Assembly: GCA_017561265.1 (NCBI GenBank)
Contig: JAFZDJ010000019.1
Coordinates: 1 to 64,000 of the forward strand
DNA: 64,000 nt
Direction: 5' to 3'
DNA from: Bacteroidales bacterium
Lineage (GTDB): Bacteria; Bacteroidota; Bacteroidia; Bacteroidales; UBA932
The stretch's first letter is position 1. The number at the start of each line of letters is the position of its first letter. The position numbers and the translations under genes were made by a program. The notes beneath the pieces are model-generated. The model had not been told where the DNA came from. It ran no database searches and saw only the letters and a program-made list of their open reading frames with translations. Shown here one piece after another: positions 8,225-17,607 of the stretch.

Positions 8225-9463
8225 ATGACTGAAATAGAAATTACAAGAAGAGCAAATGAGAGTGCTTATGATTATCACAAACGACTGATATATGGAAAAC
8301 TGGTTGATAAGACCCTATCAGACGTAGACTACACGGAACTTGCGGAGATGGCATACGGACAGACATATTCCAGTGATGTAGCACGACGAATGTTTTATGG
8401 AAGCCGCAAGACTCTCGAAATAATTGATGCTGAGTCTAAAAACACACTTGACATAAATGCGCAACTTGAACTTGACAGTAAGGTTTTGGAGATGCAGAAG
8501 GAAAGCCAGAAATATCAGGATCAACGTCGAGAGTATAAAAAACTTGTTTCTGCTGAGGCACGTCAAGAACATCTTTATGATGTATTAGCCGCTGCCGCTT
8601 GTGATGTGGCAGATTCGGTTGGAATTATATTTGATAAATTAAAATCGAGTTCCACTATTGAGCCTTCGTCAGAAGCTGTCTTGGTTATCAATGACTGGCA
8701 CTACGGCATGATAACCAACAATATTTTTAATATATACAATAAAGAAATCTGTAAAGAAAGAGTACGAAATGTAATCGACAGAGCAAAAAAGAAACTGAAA
8801 GTGCATCAGTGTAATAAACTCCATGTGTTTATCGTAGGCGATCTGTATCATGGGGCTATCCACACAAGTGCAAGAGTTGCTTCTGAAGAGCTTGTATGCG
8901 ACCAGCTTATGCAGGTTTCTGAAATTCTGGCACAGGCCATTTTAGAACTTTCTATGTGCGTAAATGAAATTATGGTATATACCACATATGGCAATCATGC
9001 ACGTACAGTTCAGGAAAAGAATAGCAGCATTCACCGTGATAACATGGAAAGAATCATTCCGTGGTGGCTTGAACAGAGAATTGCGGCAGAAGAATCCAGA
9101 ATTGGTTGTCCTCTTAATATAAGTATCATGCCGGACAGTGGTACAGAATTTATTGTGGCAAATGTATGCGGACATGATATTTGTGCTTGTCATGGTGATT
9201 TGGATTCAGTTAAAACATCACCAAGAATTCTGGCAACATTGTTCCAAAAGAAGTATGGTAAAAACATAGAATACATTCTTATAGGAGATAAGCATCACAG
9301 GGAGAGTTTCGAGGAGCTTGGCGTAAGCGCAATGATTAGTGGTTCCTTGTGTGGAACTGATAATTACGCAAATGATAAGAGATTGTATTCAGTACCCTCT
9401 CAGCTTTTACTGATTGTTGATGCGGAAAATGGTGTGGATGCTGAGTACCATATCAAATGCTGA
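8225..9463 (+). CDS. Calcineurin-like metallophosphoesterase
   Basis: 412 aa. All blocks of the dimetal phosphoesterase fold are present: NDWHYG (~res 155), VGDLYHG, GNHAR, a CHGD histidine and GDKHH near the C terminus. The N-terminal ~130 residues are charged and helical, perhaps a partner-binding arm. The substrate cannot be read from sequence (nucleic acid or nucleotide are options). The ribosome site AGGGGG touches the ATG at 8225, so initiation may instead be at an in-frame ATA at 8234. It opens the rightward block leading to packaging genes. SPbeta carries phosphoesterase-like genes in a comparable place, as I recall. Confidence 0.8.
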   Translation: MTEIEITRRANESAYDYHKRLIYGKLVDKTLSDVDYTELAEMAYGQTYSSDVARRMFYGSRKTLEIIDAESKNTLDINAQLELDSKVLEMQKESQKYQDQRREYKKLVSAEARQEHLYDVLAAAACDVADSVGIIFDKLKSSSTIEPSSEAVLVINDWHYGMITNNIFNIYNKEICKERVRNVIDRAKKKLKVHQCNKLHVFIVGDLYHGAIHTSARVASEELVCDQLMQVSEILAQAILELSMCVNEIMVYTTYGNHARTVQEKNSSIHRDNMERIIPWWLEQRIAAEESRIGCPLNISIMPDSGTEFIVANVCGHDICACHGDLDSVKTSPRILATLFQKKYGKNIEYILIGDKHHRESFEELGVSAMISGSLCGTDNYANDKRLYSVPSQLLLIVDAENGVDAEYHIKC

Positions 9464-9472
9464 GGTGAGATT

Positions 9473-10498
9473 ATGCCACGTAAAACAAAAATGAATACAA
9501 TTACCTCTCCAGATCTGCTTGCATCGGTGAATCCTGAAAACACGGAACTTCTCCGAGACTTTCTTGACTACTTACGTTCTGTCCAGAAGAGCGAAGCCAC
9601 TATACACGGATATGAGAATGACATCGAGATAGCCTGGGTATGGTGCCTACAGAATAATGAGAACAGATTCTTCTGTGATTGGACAAAAAGGCAAATTGTT
9701 AAGTATCAAAATTGGTTACTGATGGAAAATGGGAATAGTCCGGCTCGCATAAAAAGACTGAAGGCTTCCCTTTCCAGTTTGAGCAATTATATTGAAAATG
9801 TACTCGATGATGAATTCCCGGCTTTCAGAAATATCATTAAAAAAGTAGAAAGTCCTGTCAATAAGCCCGTAAGAAATAAAACAATTTTTACCGATGAGCA
9901 GATAGAGTATTTGCTGACGGAACTTACTGCTAAGAAAAAGTATGATAAAGCGTGTGTACTTGCTCTTGCATTATATTCCGGCAGAAGGAAGTCTGAACTA
10001 TTGCGATTCAGAGTGAATGATTTTACTCCCGATAGGTTGGTGTGTGGTGGCGCGTTATATAAAACAACTCCAATACGAACTAAAGGGGCCGGAGTTGACG
10101 GAAAGCAACTTGAGTGTTTTTGTCTTGCTAAGAAATTTGATCCGTATCTTGAGAGGTGGCTTCGTTTTAGAGAAGAACATAATATTGAGAGCGAATGGTT
10201 ATTCCCTGATAAAGATAATCCGTCGGCACAGATGAACATTTCCACCCTTAACAGTTGGGCGAGATCATTCAGTAGAATTCTTGGAGTCGATTTCTACTGG
10301 CACGCTATGCGTCATATGACTGTAACTAATTTCAAACGAGCTGGGCTTCCTGATACTGCAATTCAAGAATATATCGGATGGTCCGATATTTCAATGGTGC
10401 CTGTCTATGTTGATATGCAGGCGGACGAGCAGTTGAGTATGTATTTTGGCGAAGATGGTATTCTGATTCCTGAAAAAAGAAGTATTGCTGATATATGA
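9473..10498 (+). CDS. Second tyrosine recombinase, full length
   Basis: 341 aa, ATG after GAGGTGAG. An N-terminal SAM-like core-binding domain (res ~20-110) precedes the catalytic domain: Arg in YSGRRKSELL (~170), the H-x-x-R box in WHAMRH (~276-281), Trp in GWSD at the His/Trp position, and the nucleophile Tyr312 in PVYVD. All key residues are present, so it should be active. Possible roles are genome dimer resolution, integration or a regulatory role. It sits between the phosphoesterase and the HU gene, immediately before the packaging genes, not next to an obvious att site. Confidence 0.85.
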   Translation: MPRKTKMNTITSPDLLASVNPENTELLRDFLDYLRSVQKSEATIHGYENDIEIAWVWCLQNNENRFFCDWTKRQIVKYQNWLLMENGNSPARIKRLKASLSSLSNYIENVLDDEFPAFRNIIKKVESPVNKPVRNKTIFTDEQIEYLLTELTAKKKYDKACVLALALYSGRRKSELLRFRVNDFTPDRLVCGGALYKTTPIRTKGAGVDGKQLECFCLAKKFDPYLERWLRFREEHNIESEWLFPDKDNPSAQMNISTLNSWARSFSRILGVDFYWHAMRHMTVTNFKRAGLPDTAIQEYIGWSDISMVPVYVDMQADEQLSMYFGEDGILIPEKRSIADI

Positions 10499-10506
10499 GA
10501 GGTAAT

Positions 10507-10953
10507 ATGAAGAAAAAAGATTTAATCAGCCGTACCGCTGAGTTGTTAAGACAGAAGGATGCCAGAAAAGATGTCCCGGGGTATAAGTCAACACTACATA
10601 TATCTGATGATGACGGTAATAAAAGCGATTTTGATATACGAATTTCGAGAAAGGGTGTCTTGTATACAGCATCTGATGTATCAGAAATATTGGATGCACT
10701 GCTTGAGGTGACAGAAAATGCATTACGCAGCGGAGAGAATATCTCCCTTTCTGGCTTTGGAGTTCTGGACATTCATAAGAGAGCGGAACGAAGTGTAAAA
10801 ATCCCCGGAACGGATATCCGCACAAATATTGCGGAACATTATGTTCCTAAATTTACTGCAGGATCTAATCTAAAACTTGCAGTGAAATTATTTGAACTAA
10901 ATCAAAAAGAAGCAGCAAACATAGACAAGGAGGTGACGGATTGTGGCGATTGA
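10507..10953 (+). CDS. HU/IHF-family DNA-binding protein
   Basis: 148 aa; the second ATG (10507) is chosen because GAGAGG lies 4 nt upstream. The HU core is recognisable: ENISLSGFGVLDIHKRAER, then the arm region and YVPKFTAGSNLK at the end of the fold. It is longer than the ~90-aa HU, with an N-terminal extension of ~50 residues. It probably bends DNA in replication, recombination or packaging, and is placed next to the tyrosine recombinase. SPbeta also has an HU-like gene (yonN) beside its polymerase gene. It overlaps the next gene by 11 nt. Confidence 0.8.
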   Translation: MKKKDLISRTAELLRQKDARKDVPGYKSTLHISDDDGNKSDFDIRISRKGVLYTASDVSEILDALLEVTENALRSGENISLSGFGVLDIHKRAERSVKIPGTDIRTNIAEHYVPKFTAGSNLKLAVKLFELNQKEAANIDKEVTDCGD

Positions 10954-11953
10954 AGTAACCCAAAGCGGAGTAGTATGCACCAGATGTGGCAAGTCATATG
11001 GCAGGCGCAAGGGATATTTTCCGGTTAGTTACGCTGTATTGCATAAAGGCGTAGGTTATTTGCCTGTGTGCAAAGAATGTATTGATACGATGTATAATAC
11101 ATATCTTGCACAGTGTAATGATTCACGAATGGCAGTTCGTCAGATGTGCAGAAAGCTTGATTTATTTTGGAATGATTCGGTTTATGAAACTGTTTCCAAG
11201 AAAAACACTATACATTCTATGATGACTGCTTATATGGCAAAACTTAATTCTGTTTCTTTCGCAGGCAAATGTTATGATGACACATTGTCCGCAGAAGGAA
11301 CATTGTGGGACTTCGATGGTATTGAAGAAGTTTCTATTGAAGACCAGAAGCGAACTGTTCATACTGAGGATATTGTAACAGAAGAACCTGTCGCACAGGA
11401 AATACAAGAATTCTGGGGACCGGGATTCACACCTGTCATGTACATGGAGCTCGAACAGCGTCGCAAGTATTGGATGTCGAAATTCCCCGATGGCGATATT
11501 GATGTTGGTACAGAAGCTCTGATTCGTCAGATATGTAATCTTGAAATTACTATCAATAGAGACCGAGCAGATGGTAAAGCAATCGATAAACACGTAAATG
11601 CGTTGAATACACTTCTTGGAAGTGCGAGTCTGAAACCGGCACAGCGCAAGGTTGACGATGAAGAGGCCGGGATTACCGGAACGCCGCTTGGTGTATGGCT
11701 ATACAGATACGAAAACAAGAGACCTTTGCCTGAAATAGATGAAGATCTCAAAGATGTGAATGGACTCAAACGGTATATTTCCATATGGGTACGAGGACAT
11801 CTTGCTAAAATGGTCGGCGTTAAGAATTCATATTCAAAAATGTATGAAGACGAGATAGACCGTCTTCGTGTAGAACGCCCTGAATACAACGAGGAAGATG
11901 ACGATACGCTTCTGAATGATGCATTCGGAGGAATCGACGATGAGCAGGATTGA
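10943..11953 (+). CDS. Zinc-binding protein, candidate small terminase subunit
   Basis: 336 aa, GTG start behind AAGGAGGTGA. The N terminus has two Cys pairs, CTRCGKSY and VCKECID, about 30 residues apart, a treble-clef-like zinc site. The rest is helical and acidic, with an acidic tail (EEDDD, DDEQD). It lies directly upstream of TerL with a 14-nt overlap, the usual place of a small terminase, and acidic/helical composition is compatible. The assignment rests on position, so confidence in function is limited. Confidence 0.55.
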   Translation: MAIEVTQSGVVCTRCGKSYGRRKGYFPVSYAVLHKGVGYLPVCKECIDTMYNTYLAQCNDSRMAVRQMCRKLDLFWNDSVYETVSKKNTIHSMMTAYMAKLNSVSFAGKCYDDTLSAEGTLWDFDGIEEVSIEDQKRTVHTEDIVTEEPVAQEIQEFWGPGFTPVMYMELEQRRKYWMSKFPDGDIDVGTEALIRQICNLEITINRDRADGKAIDKHVNALNTLLGSASLKPAQRKVDDEEAGITGTPLGVWLYRYENKRPLPEIDEDLKDVNGLKRYISIWVRGHLAKMVGVKNSYSKMYEDEIDRLRVERPEYNEEDDDTLLNDAFGGIDDEQD

Positions 11954-13709
11954 AAAAATTATGAACGGAGCTGCACTATGGGGATCTTATTATAGATGCA
12001 ACCCGGATAAATTTGCAGCGGACTATCTTCATCTGCGTTTACGCAGATTTCAAAAGATACTTCTTGTAATGATGTTCTGCTCAACATCATTTGTTTTTAT
12101 AGCGGCACGAGGAGCTGGTAAATCTTTTCTGAGTGCAGTATATTGCTGTTGCCGTGCCATTCTGTATCCCGGAACGAAGATCTGTATCGCATCCGGCACC
12201 AGAGGACAGGCAATCAATGTACTGGAAAAAATTCTATTGGAACTGAAACCAATCTCTCCGGAATTACGAGCGGAGATCGACGAAAAGCAAAGTAAGGTGA
12301 ATGGTACCAATGCACAGATAGTATTCTTTAATACCAGTGTTATAAAGGTTGTAACAGCGTCTGACTCGGCACGAGGCAACAGATGCAATGTGCTACTGCT
12401 GGACGAGTATCGACTTATCTCCAAAGATACGATTGACACTGTTTTACGTAAGTTTTTAACGCTGCGCAGACTTCCCCGTTACGAAGAATTGTCTACAGAA
12501 GAAAGAAAGCTTGAGTGGGATAAGGAAAAGAATCTGACGTTATGGCTTACCAGTGCATTTTTCAAAGATCATTGGTCTTATACAAAATGCGTAGAGACGT
12601 TTCGCGCAATGCTGGATGACAAACATAATCAATTTGTTTGCGGATTTCCGTATCAGCTTTCTATCGAAGAAGGGTTGCTGGATCCTACAATGGTTGCAGA
12701 CGAAATGGCGGAAACAGATTTCAGTGAAATCAAATGGAGTATGGAAATGGAAGCACTCTGGTATGGAAATACCGAGGGTGCGTTTTTTGATTATAACTCT
12801 ATATCTAAAAACAGAAAAATTCAGTACCCAATGATGCCGATATCATTATCCACAAAGCTGGCTAATGCTTCTCAACTTCGCATATTACCCAAACAGCCAG
12901 GCGAACTTCGTATCCTGTCTGCGGATATAGCTCTTATGTCGAGTAAGAAAAATGACAATGACGCAACCGCTATATTTATCAATCAGTTACTTCTTACAAA
13001 AGCGGGAAGATATACGAGCAATATTATTTATGCTGATGCAAGTGAGGGTTTACGCACCGATGCACAGGCTTTAATAATTCGGAAACTTTATGATGAATAT
13101 ATGTGTGACTATATCGTGCTTGACACAAATGGAATCGGGCTTGGCGTATTTGATGCACTTGCACATGAAATCGTGGATCAGGAAACAGGAGAAATATACC
13201 CTGCCCTGTCTTGTGTAAATGACAAGTCAATGGCAGATAGGTGTACTGTTCCCGGGGCTGAAAAAGTAATCTGGTCTGTTAAAGCCAGCGCACAGTTTAA
13301 TTCTGACTGTGCTTTTTTGTTGAGAGAGGGTTTCCGCAGCGGTCGTATTCGTTTGCTTGAAACAGAATTTGATGGAGAAAAATCTCTTTCTGAAATTAAA
13401 GGATATGATTCGTTGAGTCATGCAGAAAAAATACTATATCAGCTTCCATACATACATACAACACTTTTGATTGATGAACTGACAAGACTGCAACATGAAG
13501 AAAACGGTGGCAGAGTCCGTATCTATGAACGAACCGGTTCCCGGAAAGACAGATATTCAAGCCTGTCTTATAATTATTATGTTGCTTTGCAACTTGAGAA
13601 CAAGATTTCAAAACGTCAGACTTCTGTCTCTGGTATTGATGAGATGTTTATGGTAAAGGCTCCAAATTATACAGGAAAGGCGGTGAGAAACAAATATGGA
13701 TACAGATAA
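11940..13709 (+). CDS. terL: Terminase large subunit
   Basis: 589 aa. The ATG at 11940 is chosen because GGAGG (11927-11931) sits 8 nt upstream. It is the packaging motor: an adenine-binding helix FQKILLVMM, Walker A ARGAGKSF (~res 54-61), Walker B VLLLDEYR (~148-155), then an RNase H-like nuclease domain with acidic residues in LSADIALMSS and VLDTNGIGLG. Length is normal for the family. It overlaps the preceding gene and the portal gene, consistent with coupled translation of the packaging operon. Confidence 0.93.
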   Translation: MSRIEKIMNGAALWGSYYRCNPDKFAADYLHLRLRRFQKILLVMMFCSTSFVFIAARGAGKSFLSAVYCCCRAILYPGTKICIASGTRGQAINVLEKILLELKPISPELRAEIDEKQSKVNGTNAQIVFFNTSVIKVVTASDSARGNRCNVLLLDEYRLISKDTIDTVLRKFLTLRRLPRYEELSTEERKLEWDKEKNLTLWLTSAFFKDHWSYTKCVETFRAMLDDKHNQFVCGFPYQLSIEEGLLDPTMVADEMAETDFSEIKWSMEMEALWYGNTEGAFFDYNSISKNRKIQYPMMPISLSTKLANASQLRILPKQPGELRILSADIALMSSKKNDNDATAIFINQLLLTKAGRYTSNIIYADASEGLRTDAQALIIRKLYDEYMCDYIVLDTNGIGLGVFDALAHEIVDQETGEIYPALSCVNDKSMADRCTVPGAEKVIWSVKASAQFNSDCAFLLREGFRSGRIRLLETEFDGEKSLSEIKGYDSLSHAEKILYQLPYIHTTLLIDELTRLQHEENGGRVRIYERTGSRKDRYSSLSYNYYVALQLENKISKRQTSVSGIDEMFMVKAPNYTGKAVRNKYGYR

Positions 13710-15201
13710 AAATACGGTTGACAGTGTGTCTTCCATGCCACAAAGCAAGGCACTGGACGGATATATTGGAATCTCTTCGAAATTTGCGGTTCTTAACAAA
13801 CTCATAACAAGAGATCTGAATAATAATACAAGTGCTCCTACTTTTTCGTTGTATACAAAAGATGATATTGCGACATATTTGTCAAACCCCTACACATATG
13901 AAAAACAGCTTCGACGTGCTGTTGTGTATATCAGTGGAGCGAGTTCTCATTTCCGTAGACTGATTCAGTATTTCGCCGGACTTTCTGATTTTTCATATAT
14001 CGTCGAACCGTATCGTATTGATCCCAAAAAGGCAAATGTAAAAACAATCAATAACAATTATCGAAAAGTATTGAATGTTTTATCGTCTATGAATATCAAA
14101 ACTCAGGGACCGCAGATGCTGACAGTCGCTCTGCGAGAAGATATCTTCTATGGAACAATGTGGATCACAAACGATAATATTACCATTCAGCAATTACCAA
14201 GTGATTATTGTGCAGTATCTTCAATCGAAGGAAATGTTTTGAATGTAACATTTGATTTTTCATATTTTGACTCGCACGGAGGTCTTCTTGATAACTACCC
14301 TGCTGAGTTCAAAACGAAGTACGCACAGTATCAGAAGCAAAGGACAATTAAGTGGATAGAACTTGATTCTCCAACTTCCTTTGCAGTGAAATGTAATAAA
14401 GAAATTCTGGATTATGCTATTCCTCCATTTGCCGGTGTGCTGCGTGAAGTATATGATATTGAAGATTACAAAGCACTGAAACTCACGAAGACAACGCTTG
14501 AAAATTATGCAATGGTTGGAATGACATTACCAATAAACGATGATGGTAGTTGGGGTATCGATCTTGATAAAGCCAAAGACTTTTGGAGGAATCTTGACGC
14601 AGTATTGCCGGAGGAAATCGGTTCGGTGCTAACACCAATGCCGCTTAATAAGATTTCGTTTGAGCGAAATCATTCCGGGGATACCGATACTATATCTGAT
14701 GCGGAACAAAATCTATTCACTGCCGCAGGTGTTTCTTCCCTTCTTTTTAATAATGAAAAGGCATCTGCGAATGCATTGATTCTTTCCATTAAGGCAGACC
14801 AGGCAATTACATATGGTATTGTAAAAAGTATCGGTGATGTTATAAATCGTTATATTCAATCACAGTCATATGGTAAGAATTTCAGGGTGAATTTTCTGGA
14901 CTGCTCTCCTTATAACAGAAAAGAACTTGGAGATGCATATTTGAAGGCAGCTTCGTATGGACTGCCGACAATCAGTATGTATGCTGCGTCTCAGGGACTC
15001 GGTCAGGCTGAACTTGACAGTATGAGTTTCCTTGAAGGAACTGTTCTTGGATTACCAGATTTATTCAAACCGATTATTAGTTCTTCGCAGGTAGGAGCCT
15101 CCGATCTTGAAAGTAATGCTCCAACGGACGAAGGCGGCGCACCTGTTAAGGATGCGGGCGATATCACAGAAAGTGGAGAACAAAATAGGGAGGATGCGTA
15201 A
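13696..15201 (+). CDS. Portal protein
   Basis: 501 aa, overlapping the end of terL by 14 nt. The length, the position between TerL and protease genes, and the sequence pattern (N-terminal alpha/beta part, central wing, the stretch TAAGVSSLLFNNEKASANAL and a flexible Gly/Asp/Glu-rich tail) fit HK97-type siphovirus portals. It forms the dodecameric ring through which DNA enters the head. No catalytic motif expected. Confidence 0.85.
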   Translation: MDTDKNTVDSVSSMPQSKALDGYIGISSKFAVLNKLITRDLNNNTSAPTFSLYTKDDIATYLSNPYTYEKQLRRAVVYISGASSHFRRLIQYFAGLSDFSYIVEPYRIDPKKANVKTINNNYRKVLNVLSSMNIKTQGPQMLTVALREDIFYGTMWITNDNITIQQLPSDYCAVSSIEGNVLNVTFDFSYFDSHGGLLDNYPAEFKTKYAQYQKQRTIKWIELDSPTSFAVKCNKEILDYAIPPFAGVLREVYDIEDYKALKLTKTTLENYAMVGMTLPINDDGSWGIDLDKAKDFWRNLDAVLPEEIGSVLTPMPLNKISFERNHSGDTDTISDAEQNLFTAAGVSSLLFNNEKASANALILSIKADQAITYGIVKSIGDVINRYIQSQSYGKNFRVNFLDCSPYNRKELGDAYLKAASYGLPTISMYAASQGLGQAELDSMSFLEGTVLGLPDLFKPIISSSQVGASDLESNAPTDEGGAPVKDAGDITESGEQNREDA

Positions 15202-15390
15202 ATGGAAGGAAAATTTCTATATGTATTTTCACAAAATGACAAAGACGTGCTCATAAAGATGGGGCTGAAACTTCTGAAGCAGTTTCCCGCGAAACAGATA
15301 TTTGTTTTCATTTATGAAGATAATCCCGAACACATGGATTTTGAAGCATCCAATATCAAATTTGTTTTAACAAACACTTTGACTTTTTAG
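15202..15390 (+). CDS. Small hypothetical protein after portal
   Basis: 62 aa, starting immediately after the portal stop; GGGAGG overlaps the portal end and gives a ribosome site. It is a compact alpha/beta-looking sequence with no recognisable motif. It is followed by a terminator, so it is the last gene of the TerL-portal unit. Confidence 0.6.
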   Translation: MEGKFLYVFSQNDKDVLIKMGLKLLKQFPAKQIFVFIYEDNPEHMDFEASNIKFVLTNTLTF

Positions 15391-15404
15391 TCGATTGCTA
15401 TAAT

Positions 15405-15435
15405 CCTACAAAATTGTTTTGTGGGCTTTTTTATT
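15405..15435 (+). terminator. Intrinsic terminator between portal and protease units
   Basis: The 9-bp stem CCTACAAAA (15405-15413) with TTTTGTGGG (15417-15425), a 3-nt loop, and a CTTTTTT tail. Confidence 0.8.
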
Positions 15436-15447
15436 TTGGAGGGTGTG

Positions 15448-17031
15448 ATGAATAATGTTTTGCATATGACATACACATCTTCTCTCACAAACTTGTGTGA
15501 ACTTAATTCCTCTTTCGACATGGGGGTTCTTAGGATTTGCTATCATGGTCAGAACAGAAATGGTTCTGCTATTGACAAAAATGACTTAGAGCGTTGTATT
15601 CCTACCCTTTATAATTGCCCTGTTGTTTGCCACTATAACCGCGAAAATGACACACTTGGTGGCCATGACATGGAAATCGTAACAGACAGTGATGGTACTT
15701 TGCGGCTTGTAAATCTTACACAACCTATTGGTGTGATACCTGAATCAGCGAATGTTTGGTTTGAAGAATATGAAGAAGATGATGGTACTGTACATGAGTA
15801 TCTATATGCTGATGTATTGTTGTGGAAACGACAGGAGGCGTATAAGAAAATCAAAGAAGATGGGATTACATCTCATTCTATGGAAATCACTGTAAAAGAC
15901 GGAGAAGTGGTTGATGGTATATACCACATCCACGATTTTGAGTTCACAGCGTTTGCTCTCATTGGGGTGGAGCCATGTTTTGAGAGTTCTGCTCTGGAAG
16001 TGTTCTCTAAGCAGAATTTCAAGGAAGAGCTTGCTGAGATGATGTGTGAACTAAAGGATACGATTATTAAGCTCGTTCCCTCTGTTGAGGATAACGATAT
16101 AAAAACACAGAGCGGACAGTTACAAAATTCCTATAGTAAAATGTCTGCTGACAAAAAGTTTAACGAGGAAGGAGGATTGAAGGTGTTGGATGAGAAGATG
16201 AGTTTGGCAGCCAAATATGGGATCGATCCGGAAAAGTTGGATTTTTCTTTGGACGATTTTTCCATTGAAGAGCTGACCGAAAAATTCGAAGCTATGAAAA
16301 TGCCTGATGGTACAGGCGAACCTGAAGCGGAACCTCAGAATGTAAATAATTTCGAGTTGACCTCTAATATGGTTGAAGAAATTGAAAGAGCCGTTGGTGA
16401 GGTGAAAATTGTTCGTGAATGGGGCGAATATCCGAGATATCGATATGTAGACAGTGATTTTGATACTCATGAAGTTTATTGCTGGGATGCTGCTGACTGG
16501 CTGCTTTATGGATTTACATATTCCATGGACGGTGATCGTGCAGTAGTTGATTTTGATTCCAAGAAACGTAAGAAGTATTCTGTTGTTGATTTTAATGATC
16601 CGGAACAGACTTCTCCGTTTGCAGAAGTATTCACACAGATGGATCAGAAACTTCAGGATGCTGCCGGTATTGCGGTTAAGTACCAGAATGCCTCTGACAC
16701 GATTGGTTCTATGGAAAATGAGCTTGGTGTACTTAGAAAATTCAAAGAGGACACCGAAAATGCTATTGCAAAGAATGCGCGGGAAGAGATTTTCGCTCAG
16801 TTCGAAGACCTTATCGGTGTCGAGGCTTTTGAAACACTTCGGGCAGACTGTATGAATATTGATATTGAAACAGTTGAAGAAAAGTGTTATGCCATCAGGG
16901 GCAGAAATGGCACTCAGGCAAAGTTTGCGCTGGAAGGTAAAGCACCCAAGATTAAGGTTGAAAAGAATGATATGAGCAAAGAGCCTTATGGCGGTATTTT
17001 TGTCCGCTACGGTATCTCTGCTGAGAATTAA
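15448..17031 (+). CDS. Capsid maturation protease fused to scaffold
   Basis: 527 aa; the ATG at 15448 follows GGAGGG. The first ~190 residues look like a phage prohead protease: HDMEIV, ITSHSMEIT (candidate Ser and His region) and FEFTAFALIGVEPC. The rest is charged and predicted coiled coil (res ~200-300 and 400-480) with an inserted globular segment around EWGEYPRYRYVDSDF (~res 325-385), as in protease-scaffold fusions. It would guide capsid assembly and then process it. The position just before the capsid genes fits. Exact catalytic residues are inferred. Confidence 0.75.
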   Translation: MNNVLHMTYTSSLTNLCELNSSFDMGVLRICYHGQNRNGSAIDKNDLERCIPTLYNCPVVCHYNRENDTLGGHDMEIVTDSDGTLRLVNLTQPIGVIPESANVWFEEYEEDDGTVHEYLYADVLLWKRQEAYKKIKEDGITSHSMEITVKDGEVVDGIYHIHDFEFTAFALIGVEPCFESSALEVFSKQNFKEELAEMMCELKDTIIKLVPSVEDNDIKTQSGQLQNSYSKMSADKKFNEEGGLKVLDEKMSLAAKYGIDPEKLDFSLDDFSIEELTEKFEAMKMPDGTGEPEAEPQNVNNFELTSNMVEEIERAVGEVKIVREWGEYPRYRYVDSDFDTHEVYCWDAADWLLYGFTYSMDGDRAVVDFDSKKRKKYSVVDFNDPEQTSPFAEVFTQMDQKLQDAAGIAVKYQNASDTIGSMENELGVLRKFKEDTENAIAKNAREEIFAQFEDLIGVEAFETLRADCMNIDIETVEEKCYAIRGRNGTQAKFALEGKAPKIKVEKNDMSKEPYGGIFVRYGISAEN

Positions 17032-17052
17032 AATTAACAGGAGGAATTGAAT

Positions 17053-17577
17053 ATGGCAAATTATGCTGTTGTACGCACCGACAATATGTACGGTGTTGAT
17101 GTAAGAGCCGGTCTGGTGTCTGTAAAGTATATGGGCGCAGATGGCAATACCCCTGCTGCTATTGAAAACGGCAGTATTGTTAAGGTAGATGCACTGATGG
17201 CTGGCGAGCGCGAGATCTTCACAGGTAAGGATGTTGCTGCAGGCGATGCGGTTCAGGATATTGCATTGATTGCTTCTCCCGAAGTTATGTATGATGAACG
17301 CAAACGCAATCTGGATGAGTTTATCAATGAAAAGAATACTGCTTGTCGCGGTTATCGTCTGCATAACGGCGACATTTTTTCTGTAACCAAGGAAGCATTT
17401 GTGGACGGTGCCGCTCCCGCCGTTGGTAATGTCGTTGAAATGGCAGCAGGTACCAAGATGAAGGCTGCAGAAACTGCTACCGCTGGTTCTACTACTATTG
17501 GTACTGTAATTGCTGTCGAAACTGCCGGTCGTTATACCTACTATGTAGTACGTGTTGGCGAAAAGGCAGCTCAGTAA
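17053..17577 (+). CDS. Capsid decoration / head accessory protein
   Basis: 174 aa; the ATG at 17053 follows AGGAGG. It is rich in Ala/Gly/Val with beta-strand character and has no catalytic motif. It lies between protease and major capsid genes, the usual place of a decoration or head-stabilising protein. Codon use is strongly biased (no Leu TTA/CTA or Ser TCA in the antisense-open stretch), as in highly expressed genes. Confidence 0.65.
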   Translation: MANYAVVRTDNMYGVDVRAGLVSVKYMGADGNTPAAIENGSIVKVDALMAGEREIFTGKDVAAGDAVQDIALIASPEVMYDERKRNLDEFINEKNTACRGYRLHNGDIFSVTKEAFVDGAAPAVGNVVEMAAGTKMKAAETATAGSTTIGTVIAVETAGRYTYYVVRVGEKAAQ

Positions 17578-17607
17578 TTGAAATTTGAATAAAGGAGGAA
17601 TGTAATA

